This document shows positions 12,425-22,610 of a DNA stretch of 64,000 nt, piece after piece; the first letter of the stretch is position 1, and every line of letters starts with the position of its first letter. The stretch spans positions 14,841,001 to 14,905,000 of the forward strand of contig OZ005603.1 of assembly GCA_963930655.1 (NCBI GenBank), in the 5' to 3' direction. The notes beneath the pieces are model-generated. The model was not told where the DNA came from, did no database searches, and was given only the letters and a program-made list of their open reading frames with translations. Source of the stretch: Myrica gale (taxonomy: Eukaryota > Streptophyta > Magnoliopsida > Fagales > Myricaceae). Position numbers and translations under genes: made by a program.

Positions 12425-12625
12425 GATATTCTCAAATTACAAATACCAAATATTCTTAAATTACAAATACCAAAATTGCAATTCCATAAATCTCTCAACC
12501 AACACAAATTTCAAATATTCCATAAATCTCTCAACCAACGCAAACTTCAAATATTCCATAATCTCTCAACCAACACAAACTTCAAAAATTCCATAAATCT
12601 CTCAACCAGCACAAATATCTCAGTA
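12425..12625. repeat. 36-bp tandem repeat, four copies, with two shorter upstream copies
   Basis: Units starting CATAAATCTCTCAACCA begin at 12485, 12521, 12557 (35 bp) and 12592, differing by a few bases. Just before them AAATTACAAATACCAAA occurs twice (12434-12470). The array lies in the left subterminal part of the CACTA element. It has no spacers and is not a CRISPR. Confidence 0.85.
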
Positions 12626-12842
12626 CATAAATGTAAGATGAAGTAAAAAAATATCAAAGTTGTACAAGTCATAATATTGCAAAAACGAGTATATTTAGTT
12701 CACATAAGTTCAAATCCTATAAAATGTTCCAACATTCAAAAACTTAATCCAAAACTATAAACAATACCAAAACTATCAACACTATCAAAACCCTCAATGA
12801 AAACCTTGTAATTTGTCAATGAAGTCCTACATACGAATCTCG

Positions 12843-14299
12843 TTACGCAAATTGTGGCTTAAGTAGTTGAAGTTGCTCTTGAATTTGCCTATGCGCCTCT
12901 TGCATTTCTGCTTGTTGGTTTTTTAGGTTATCATACTCGCTTTGCCTTGCCTTCAGCTCTTCTATTGTAGCTTTAACTGCCTCTAACTCATGAACAAGCT
13001 CGGGATCCCTTTGTATGGACACAATAGAAGATGAGACAACAATAGGCTTCACAGAGCGACCCAAATCTCTCACATAGCCAGATCTTTTGGTGCTCCTGAC
13101 TCTATAGTTGATTGAGATTGGATCTCCACCATCTCCTACAATTAGAAAACTAAATTATGGATTCTATTAACATAATAGAGTAGTAATCTTTCAAAATAAT
13201 ATGAAAAACTTTACTTACATAATTTTCTCTAGCAACATCAGACACCCATCCTTCACCATTTTTTTTTATTATGCGTCTTACTACAAAAATCTGCAACTGT
13301 TGGTGTTCCAACCTCGGGGTCTTGCTGCACAATTCATAGGTCAAAAGAAAGAAAATTTAGTTAATCCTTGAAATTAAAATGTGGTAATAATTATGTAATA
13401 TACTTACCAATTTCTTTCTATGCCAAACAATTGGTCTCAAACCACCCGTGTGGTGTACCATCAATTTCGCTCAATTTTTTGTGTTAATTCGACTACGCTC
13501 TTGTAAATGCAATAACATCCATAATCTGCTTATGATTAAAAAAATGTCATTGCTTCTCATGAAACAATTACCTGATAAGAAGGTTAGGAGAATAGTTCAC
13601 AACATGCAATCCAGTTTTCTACAGACGTATTTGTTGGTCGATGTTGCAATGCTTCATCCTTACTCCCGAACTTCTTAAAATATTTGAGTAATTTCACCTT
13701 TTGATTTTTGAAAGCCGTATTCATTATAGAATTCACAGTTTCTCTATCTTCCTGCCGATCATAATTGAGCTCGAAGTCATCTTATAAAAAAACAAAAAAA
13801 TAAATTAGTAACATATATGAGGGTGGTGTAATTAAATAATTAGATACTTACCAAAACACGCTCCCTGATATATTCTTTAACAGAATTTGGGACCTTTGCC
13901 CAGGTCGACATACCAAACGGAGCATGCATTCGAACAAGTGTTCCAATGGCAGGGGATACTGACTGGCATCTTAACGCTTGCCCGCACTTTGGCAAAAGTT
14001 ACTCCTCTCGACTTCCCACGCCCTCGTCTGGCAGGTGTAGTTGCTACAAATATAATACAAGTGAGTTAGAAGATTAAAACCTAAATGAACGCATAGTCAA
14101 AATTAATCTACCCAAAAGTAGTATAGAGTTTATAAAACTTACAGGCCACGCTACTCTGTGCGAGAGGAGGACTGCTTAAAGGTGTTTCACCTGACACCCT
14201 CGGCGCTGTACCTGGGGTAGACTCCATAGGTTGGTTAGTCTCCTCATGGTTTGATGAAACTGTAAGAGTGGATCGTTGACGTTTTCTACCTATCGCCAT
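12843..14299 (-). pseudogene. Transposase_24 (Ptta/En/Spm, TNPA-like) gene remnant
   Basis: Read on the minus strand from ATG 14299, the first exon gives a basic, Ser/Thr/Pro-rich N-terminus (MAIGRKRQRSTLTVSS). The second (from about 14045) gives RGRGKSRGVTFAKVRASVK, then IGTLVRMHAPFGMSTWAKVP followed by NSVKEYI. These pieces, then a W-x-x-C segment, the GWVSDVARENY segment (about 13.25 kb) and KRSGYVRDLGRSVKP plus a coiled coil (13.13-12.84 kb), match in order the plant Transposase_24 family accompanying CACTA elements. A one-base frameshift near 13951, and stops in the third and fourth blocks, show it is no longer functional. Related proteins bind subterminal repeats in En/Spm (TNPA). Confidence 0.75.
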
Positions 14300-14327
14300 G
14301 ATGCTAACTTGACAAATTAAAACACAA

Positions 14328-14750
14328 TCAATTCGTATCATCGGTGGACGTGTCATCATCAGTAGAAATCAACAAACTTTCTTCATCATCGGTGGTGACT
14401 TCTTCCTCCTCACTTTCATCATCTATAAAGTCATCTTCTTCAACCATTTCCTCTACTTTGGTCGAAATATCTACAGTTCGGGCTCAATATCATTTTTATG
14501 CAATGAGATCAAATCGTAATCCCCGAAATCTACAAAGAGTTGAAAGAACTCAATTTCTTGATATGCTTCATTTGGTATTGTCTCTTCACTCTCCTTATCA
14601 ACCTCAAAGTTTTTGAACCACCCGCTATTGACCACCAGTTTCATTGTCAGGTAAATAAAACAATTGATTAGCTTGAGTGTAAACTATGAATGAATCATTT
14701 TGGTACTATTTTGCGAGATGTGTTCACACTTGTAAAATGTTTATTTGTGT
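14328..14750 (-). pseudogene. C-terminal remnant of a CACTA TNP2-type transposase
   Basis: On the minus strand the sequence reads, with a frameshift and stops, VNTSRKIVPK, then NDSFIVYTQANQLFYLPDN, then ETIPNEAYQEI, and ends in an acidic tail (EEMVEEDDFIDDESEEEE) with a stop at 14328-14330. This order matches the end of CACTA transposases (DUF4216 region, QVFYL-D motif, acidic tail). The catalytic TNP2 domain is not found upstream, so the gene is truncated as well as broken. It ends about 30 nt before the Transposase_24 start, as expected for neighbouring genes of one element. Confidence 0.6.
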
Positions 14751-16801
14751 GTATACCTACATTCCGTTTTTCCACATCCCACCAGGCACACTTGAATTAG
14801 TACACGACATTCCCTCGTAAATATCATAACGCAAAGATATCCAATATCGCACCATAAAAATCAAGACAAATATTTGAAATGAAATCATAAAATTCCAGCA
14901 ACTTGTGTCCTTTTACACTTCAACCCTTGTTTACTATTATAGATGGTCAATTCTATTAATGATCAGGAGTCTGATCCGTGAAGGGGGACTAGTGTTAGAT
15001 TATTGGCTCACAGATGGAACCCATAGTGTATTGTTCGATCAAATAACCCCCACCCCTTCCTCAACAAACAACTCTAATTGGTTACTGAGGAATATCCAAA
15101 CTAAGAGCAATGAGTTGCATTAAATAATATAGGACAAGGTATGTTTGGAGATTAATTAAAATGGACAGGAATAAATGAAAACATAGCAATCTATCTAAGT
15201 CAAGAAAATGCTAGCTAATACAAACAAACTTTAAATCTTAAACATTCTTTATGCTTCCAGTTCCACAACTAATTAAATCGTGCACAAAGTGGTTGTAAAA
15301 TGCTTCCCGCAAGCACTAATACAAAAAATGGACTAGAAAAATAGACAAGAAGCAATAGAAGCTTCACGCCGACTGAAGAACGAAATGGGTATTCAATATT
15401 CAAAATTTGGATTTTATAACTTAATGAGAAGAAAATAAAATAAGGGAATGGGCAAAAATAAATTACCAAGCTCCTGTGACCAAAAAAGAGGACGAAAAAT
15501 AAGAAGAATGTGGCCAACCTGGAGTGTAGAGCTCTGCCTCCCTATTTCTATAGTGTCTCTCTTCATCTCCGGTGAACAGATTGGCGTGAATTAGAATTCC
15601 CCGACGCCAAGTCTATTTTTTTGTCTTCCCAACAATTCCGTTCGAACCATATTTAATATTCGTTCGAATATAAATACCCTAAAGTTAAAAGGTGTGTTAA
15701 GAAATTTAAGTGCGTTACATTATCGTTCGAACCACAAATTCTCGTTCGACCGGGTATAACATAAGGTTACACAGTGCGTTTAAGCAATTAAGATAAACGG
15801 CGTGTAACACATTGGTTTGAAATGACCTTACAAGTGCGAACGACAATGTAATTAAGTTAGACATTGCGTAAGCCACACGTTCGAACCAAAACTTCCTATT
15901 CGAACGATATTTACGTGAGAAATATTCATAAAATTTAATTCAAGCATTACATGACATCGTATGTAATGACAAAGGCCTCTTAAATGGACACACGGTATTT
16001 AGTTCTAACGACTATGTTAGTTCGAACGATATATTTCAAATGCTCCCACTTTTGCTGATTTAAATATATAAAAATGTAATTTAAACTTTTATGATGAAAA
16101 AATGTGCTCCAACTTAGTTATACTAAACTAAGTTCATGTATCAAAATAAAATTAATATTATCATTACACAAATATAATAGATTTAAATATGAAAAATTAG
16201 AAAATATAATTTCGAATACGGGTGAAGCTAAAGAAGTACATTTATTAATCGTTACTTATGTCTTCTTTATATACAATATATCCACTATAATCTGTGGATA
16301 GATTAGTAGTTCTAAACTATGTTCATCTGCTATTTCATTTATCAATCAACAAGTTTATACATTTACTATATATAGACCGATATATATCCCAACAAGTTTA
16401 CTATATATATATATAATATTTTTCATTTGATATTTTTTCATAGGATAATGTAATGGATTTAAAGATTACATTATAAATATAATGTAGAATATCTTTACAA
16501 TCTAATCGATCGTAAAAAGAAGCAAAAAAGTTTGATATAAAGGCTGCAACACTATTGGATGATCATAATAATATAATATGCATAAATACAAAATATCCCA
16601 AAATGTGATCATAATAGCATAACAGACATAAATACATAATATCTCGAAGTCTCGATGCATAGTCATAATAATAATAAAAAAAGACAGAACATACTTAAAA
16701 CATAATAGACTGATCAAGTGTCACCGTGTCACACAAAATACAAAGATAGTAGATGATCAAGTGTCACGCACCTTCCTTAGTTGACGGAAAAACTCCTCAA
16801 T
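14751..16801. other. Non-coding interior of the CACTA element
   Basis: AT-rich sequence without recognisable coding regions. Between 15640 and 16030 the palindromic core TTCGAA (as GTTCGAAC, ATTCGAACGATAT and related forms) recurs about seven times. These match motifs near both ends of the element, so the segment probably belongs to it. Confidence 0.5.
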
Positions 16802-17689
16802 CTAGTCAAATCTCTCGCCCATCTGCGCCGTAATCTCGTCCACCAGCATGTTCATCCATGGAGGACGCTCGAGCTGGCTCGAGGAGCTCTGACCAACCTC
16901 AAAAGTGGATGCTCTACCTTGTTGTGTAGGCTGGCTACCAGGAGCCCGTTCGTCGTCCATGGTGTCCTCATCTGCATTGACATCCCCAACAATATGTGCT
17001 CTAGCCTGAGGAAGATGATCTGCACTACGACTAAATGTACTACAACATATTGACCCAATTGGAGATCGAATCTTATCATCAAGCAAAATAGGAACACCAG
17101 CAGCTACCAACATGCACGATATCAGCAAGCCATGTGGGAGACCATCTCACTTGGTTGTATACTGTGCATCTCGAAGTATCTGCTGAACAAGAAGAGCTGG
17201 GAGCTCAATCGGAGTCTGATGCACAACCATAACGAGAAGGAATCCAGGCTTGAAACTGAGCTTAGAGAAGTAATGCCTCTGCTGAAGGAGGCAGGACACT
17301 TGGGCTGTTTTGATTCAACGATATTTTTCGCTACGATCTCGCGTTCCAACAACTAGTATCAAAGCTCAGATCTGTGAAATCTCATAGATCCAAGTTAGTT
17401 TTCTCTCCACCTCACATGTTCTTCGTGCTCCATGATCCATTGAAAGGTTGATGCGAAGCTGATGGGTGAAAATGTTTTCGTACCCTGTATGCCTTCTGTT
17501 TCGCTTCACATGGTGAGATCCACGAACAAAGTGAAAGAGACACTCGGGCAAGAAGCTTTTTTTTTATCCGTGTGTTATGCTCTTTTGGAAAAGGGAGAAA
17601 GGTTTTGTGCAAAAATCTTGCCCGTGCATTTTCTCTTTCGTGATTTGATGAGATCTTGCTTGAGTTGCTTCTTTCATGTGGCCTGAGGT

Positions 17690-18300
17690 GGCCGTGGGAG
17701 GGGGTGAGAATGCCAAATGGCCTCACCCCCATCCAACCCGTGTACCCCAAAGGGGTACACTAAAGCAGCGGCCAGCCATGGCTGGCAGCGCCGCTGGGCA
17801 CAACCCCTGCCCTTGGGGGCCAAACGGCGCCTAGAGCATCCTCACCGGCCTGAGGTGGCAGGGCGCAGCCAACCACAGCTAGCTGCGCTGCTGGGAGCAA
17901 CCACCTGCCCTTGGGGGCCAAACGGAGGCCAAGGCATTAGATGCCCTGGGTCGGCCCAAGGCCCAGTGGCCCAGCCCAATAGTTGGGCAAGGTCCAATAA
18001 TAAAATAAAAAATAAAAGAAGAGGAAAGGGGAGAGGGGAGCCCACGGGCTGGGTCCTGTTGGGTCAGCCCATGACCGGATGAGATCCAGGCCATGTCAGC
18101 CTGTGCTGGGCTTGGGCCACGGGTTAGACCCGAGCCAATAGCCCAGCCCAGGTCCGTGTTTGACCCAGACCATGACCCGGATCCGCCCGGGTATGACCTG
18201 AACCAATATCGACCACCGACCGGGTTAGACCCGGACCGATGGGTCAATGGGTCAACCCGGTTTGATCGGTTGACCGTTGACCAACCCCGTTTGACCAAAT
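17690..18300 (+). other. GC-rich non-coding block inside the Copia element
   Basis: This block is far richer in G and C than everything around it. It contains a two-copy repeat sharing CTGCCCTTGGGGGCCAAACG, about 100 bp apart (near 17805 and 17905). The part from 18100 to 18300 alternates GGTTAGACCCG, GACCCGG and TTGACC motifs. The open frames across it are Pro/Gly/Arg-rich and have no recognised similarity. It stands where gag, protease and integrase should be. Confidence 0.6.
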
Positions 18301-18304
18301 CATT

Positions 18305-19356
18305 TGGTTTTTCACAAAACATAGATGAATCTTGTGTTTATAAGAGGACTAGTGGGAGTTCGGTAATGTTCCTTATTTTTATGTTGATGATATTATACTC
18401 ATGGGGAATGACATCGGTGCAATGTCATCAGTGAAAGTATGGTTAGCGAACAATTTTTCTATAAAAGACCTCAGGGAAGCATCCTACATTCTCGGGATCA
18501 AAGTGTTTAGAAACTGAGACAAGAGGCTTTTAGGGATTTCACAAGCCCACTACATTGACAAGATATTGACATGGTATAGCATGCAGGATGCCATGAAATG
18601 GTTCTTACCCTTTAGGCATAATATACATCTCTCCACGAAGATGTCTCCTAAGACACATGAAGAGAGAGATAAGATGAGTAAGTTTCCTTATGCTTTAGCT
18701 ATAGGAAGCCTCATGTATGCAATGCTCTGTACAAGGCCAAATATCAGTCATGCAGTTAGTGTTGTGAGTAAGATATCAATCAGACTCAGGCCTTGAGCAC
18801 TGGACAACAATCAAGCATTGATTCCACAACTTGAGAAGAACCAAACACTATTGTCTAGTGTGTGGTGGAGAAGACATGATGACTATCCAGGGATACACAG
18901 ATTCAAATTTTCAATCAGATATTGATGATAGAAGATCTACATATGGATTTGTGTTTACATTGGGTAAATGAGCAGTTAGTTGGAGAAGTTTCAAGCAGAA
19001 CACCATTGCTGACTGAGGCATAATATGTCGTTGCCAGCGAAGCTGCAAAGGAAGCTGTGTGGATGCGTAAATTCATACAAGAGCTTGAAATTGTTCCTTT
19101 GATTGAATCCCCGATCACCATTTATTGTGATAACAATGGTGCTATAGCACATGCATTGGAACCTCGGGCTCATCAAAGGATAAAACACATAGAAAGAAGA
19201 TTTCATCTTATTCGTGACATTGTGAATCAGGGTGATGTAGTGATGATTAAAATAGCATCAACTGATAATATCGCAGACCCGTTCACTAAACTGTTGACTC
19301 AGAGAGTGTTTGAGAAGCATTTAGAGTCTATGGGTGTCAAGTACATGTCTGATTGA
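18305..19356 (+). pseudogene. Copia reverse transcriptase/RNase H remnant
   Basis: Translation in shifting frames gives ESCVYKRTSGSSV (start of the YVDD region), KDLREASYILGIKVF, SKFPYALAIGSLMYAMLCTR-PNISHAV, and finally IYCDNNGAIAHA and KHIERRFHLIRDIV before a stop at 19354-19356. These are the thumb and RNase H landmarks of Copia pol. The YVDD site lies across a frameshift and several stops interrupt the middle. The last 99 codons (from 19057) are intact. Confidence 0.85.
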
Positions 19357-19377
19357 TATTGAGTGCAAATGAGAGAT

Positions 19378-20667
19378 TGTTAGATGTATGCCCTCAAAAC
19401 CAATCATTTTGCATAATTATGAGATAATTATTGTTATTGTTTAATCATTTGTATATTATTTTGGGTACATGCAATGACATAAGATGTCATATTTATAATA
19501 ACATTAGATATCATATTGTTGAGCAACAGTGTAGAAAAGTCAGGCCAATGATTAATGGATCGGAGGCGGGGAGTATGACTTTTCGGATCTTTGTTGACTT
19601 ACTTTGTTCTAGACCGAGGTACACCGAGCTACATGATAATGTACAAATAGGTCTACACTCGTTGTAACTCTATAAGATAGAATGATGGACTCTGTCATTG
19701 AGGAGGTGACCTTAAGCAGAAGAGTGAGTGCAATGTAAGAGTACATGCACTGAACCGGATCAAATATGAATATCTTCTGGAAATTATCGCTCATTTAGAT
19801 AATAGTATTCAACACAATTAACTTATGTTGTCCTTAGACCTGAGAGAGTTATGCAGGTTTGCTTGTTGTGTGCTTGTGCTTTGACTTAGTCATTTGGTGA
19901 TGATCTTTCGCAGATCAAATATTCCAGATAAGGTTGGGCCTTGTACATAGTAAGTAAATTTGTATAATTGTTAAATATGGAATCCACCAGTATCTTGATG
20001 AGGCAGTATATTCAATATGTCTGTATATTGTTGGACTCATATAAAACGTTGCGTAGCGAAATTTTGTGAAAAATGTTTTCAAGAGTTTTTACTTATATTA
20101 TATATTAAATAAATATTTGCGAAAATGATTTTGGAAATTTTTGGGAGTCCAACTAATTACAGACTAAGAATTAAGAATTATATGAGCTAGGGACTTAATC
20201 GGTGATATGATTCCGGTCCTATTAGCTCATGTGGAATATAGTATGGTGGAATGATAAATAAGCGTATAATTGTTAGCAAAAGGGATTTCACAAAAAAATC
20301 TCATTATCTCGGGGGTCAATTGTGATATGTTAATGGACATGATCACAATTTGTACAAGCTTATACATTCAGATTACAGAATATAAGGGAGTTTAATGTAA
20401 AATAATTTTTCATGATGATCTTACGGCCAAGATTTGAGATCCCTAAAGATCTTACACTATAGCACAGTTGAGTTCTGAGTCAGCCATTATAAATAACTCA
20501 GAAATCATTTGAGAAAAAAGAGAATTCATTTATAACGAATTTCATTTAAACGTGAGAGTCTCTCTCTAAATTCTCTCTCAAACCTGCGTGCGTAGATTTG
20601 AAGGAGGCAGAACACTTAGGCTGCTTTGATTCAACGATCCTTTCCACTGTGATCTCGCGTTCCAACA
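19378..20667 (+). repeat. 3' LTR of the Copia element, 1290 bp
   Basis: It starts TGTTAGATGTATGCCCTC directly after the polypurine tract and ends TTCCAACA, giving the TG...CA termini with a TGTT/AACA inverted repeat. Only its last 70 bp have a counterpart at the 5' end. Confidence 0.85.
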
Positions 20668-22317
20668 TCGGCTCCACGTCTCAAACGATAATAAGATGAA
20701 GCATTCGGAAGAATGGTAGCATATCTCGATTGCATATCAATGTAGATGACACAGTCATATCTGCACCCGTCACCTTCTTTCACACTTCTTCTGGTGTCAT
20801 GTCAAACGGAGGGCCAATGATCGGGTATGCCGACACCTGAGGTCTTAGTAATCTAATAAATGAGCAATAATATTAGCAGATAGTGTGAAAAAGACTCCTC
20901 TCACTTGGATAGTCAGCTCCTCAACATTAGTATCAACAGTAAGAACTTGTGCATAGAAGTCATGCACAAGATCGACGTATACATCACTGGTAGATCCGAG
21001 AAACTGGGCTCATCCTCTCTCCTCAAAGTTAGACTGTATGCTCTGACCTTCATACTCTAACTAGTTGAAATCCCTCAAGTGAACAACTCGCTCAATGACA
21101 ACCGATCTCTTATAAATCAACGCTTGATGCTGAGCTAGAGACAATGACTCTCTAGGTTGAGCCGCTTTGTGAAGATGAGGATGCACGTCTTCTTGGTGCC
21201 ATTTTAAAAACTACAAAATAATTCAAGCTAAAATTAATTAATATATAATTAATAAAGTGATTATCTAAATAAAAATATAAGGATACCTTTTATTTTACAA
21301 TATGTTATTAATCATGGAGGACAATTCATAAAATAAAATACATGTAAAATTTAACTTTTAGTGAACTTATAAAATGTCTTTCTATCTTTTGAATTTTCTT
21401 CAACTCTCCATGTAAATACTTTTTCATTATAGAATCTTATTCCTAAAAGTATATTTTCAGCAACTTGAACAATAGGGTCTCTTTTTCATCAAGCTTCCCG
21501 AATAGAAAAGCAAATACCAAATATATTAAGCAATCGAACTAACAAGTAACAAAAAACCAAGAACTAACAATGAAACTACCGTATTAAAAAAACAACTGAA
21601 CTAAAAACGAAGGGAGAAACCGAAGGTATTTCCTAGGCCGCACGTAGATTATGATTCTCTAAAATGCTACAAATAAGATGAAGAGACAAAAGCAACCTGA
21701 CTAGACACGTATAGAAGAAAGTGGATAACCAGAGAAGATTTATATATGGTGTAATATATTCGATACGTTAATAACTTCAATCAACTACGTTTTGTCCTAC
21801 TAACGAAGAACTAAAAAACAACTTCTTATATTTTTTTTGGTGAAACGCTAATCTTATACATGGAAGGAGAAATGAAATGCAGGACAAGACGAAAAAACAA
21901 AGGACAAAAGACAGACAACAAGCAAACACAAACAGAAAAAACCAAACAGTCAAACTCTTTCTAAGCATAACACTACCGAACTAACAATGAAAATATATAT
22001 AGGCTACGGAGATGATCCACGTACCTGAGGAAGACGAAGAAATTGAGAGTACTTCGGTGGAGAAAATGGAGAGTCGTGGATGAAATGGAGCGTTCTCCTC
22101 TTACTGTTTTTTATCAAGTGTATTCCACCCTTGGTTCGAACAAAGTATCTTTTAAAACCAACCAGAACATTTCTGGAGGAAGAGGATGATTGGTCACTCG
22201 TTCGACCCTATATAATGTCATTCGAATCGCTTTGGACAGATGGCACAAATCCAAAGGTCAACAATTACCATGTGGCGAAATCATGCAAATCTTGTTCGAC
22301 CCAATAAGCTTAGTTCG

Positions 22318-22610
22318 CAAGAGTTCAGGCGTTGTAGGCACTAAAGAGACGTTGCTTGCAACGCCTCAACCACGAACCAACGAGACACGGACACCTGTCA
22401 CTCTGGTTCAAACCATATGAAGTTGTTCGCATGAGGTCAGGCGTTCCAGGTAACGAAAAGACATTGCCTACGACGCCTCACATCAAACAAATTAGACACG
22501 AACACCTGTCAATCTCGTTCGCACTGAGTTTGGCGTAACAGTCATCATCTTAATGTTGCCTGCGAAGCCTCACACTGACGAATCACCAATGAACACCTGT
22601 CGTATTTGTT
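22318..22610. repeat. Tandem repeat of about 90-113 bp, three copies, in the CACTA right end
   Basis: CAGGCGTT, ACGCCTCA and ACACCTGTC recur in the same order (for instance CAGGCGTT at about 22327 and 22440). The third copy is shorter and more diverged. GTTCG-containing words separate the copies. Confidence 0.7.

Larger units (their letters stand above)
17282..20667 (+). mobile_element. Copia LTR retrotransposon, 5' LTR truncated, internally deleted
   Basis: About 70 bp ending GATCTCGCGTTCCAACA occur at 17282-17351 and again, with about 10 differences, at the end of the 3' LTR (20598-20667). After the first copy comes TAGTATCAAAGC (17354-17365), close to the TGGTATCAGAGC initiator-Met tRNA primer-binding site. 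Pol fragments (18.3-19.36 kb) are followed by a purine-rich AAATGAGAGAT tract and the 3' LTR. Gag, protease and integrase are absent; a GC-rich block takes their place. The element interrupts the Transposase_32 ORF. Loss of most of the 5' LTR prevents a target-duplication test. Confidence 0.85.
16802..21202 (-). pseudogene. Putative plant transposon protein (Transposase_32 type), split by a Copia insertion
   Basis: The 5' part lies at 21202-20668 on the minus strand. After an ATG and a frameshift it reads ERVVHLRDFN, EERGWAQFLG, DVYVDLVHDFYAQVLTVDTN and EELTIQVRGVFFTLSANIIA. That is the typical DF-W-FY-VRG order of the plant Transposase_32 domain. The 3' part at 17281-16802 continues with IELPALLVQQILRDAQ, GLPHGLLISCMLVAAGVPI and a C-terminal tail ending EITAQMGERFD before a stop. 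The two parts are separated by the Copia element at 17282-20667, and some domain sequence is missing at the junction. Internal stops and a frameshift mark it as a pseudogene. The role of this protein family is not established. Confidence 0.7.

Noticed and set aside
12485..12625. Regular 36-bp repeats resembling a CRISPR array
   Set aside because: The units are contiguous with no unique spacers, in a eukaryotic transposon end; this is a tandem repeat.
17717..18434. Pro/Arg-rich open frames of 113-147 codons
   Set aside because: They come from the GC-rich block inside the Copia element and are present in several frames on both strands, as composition alone would give.
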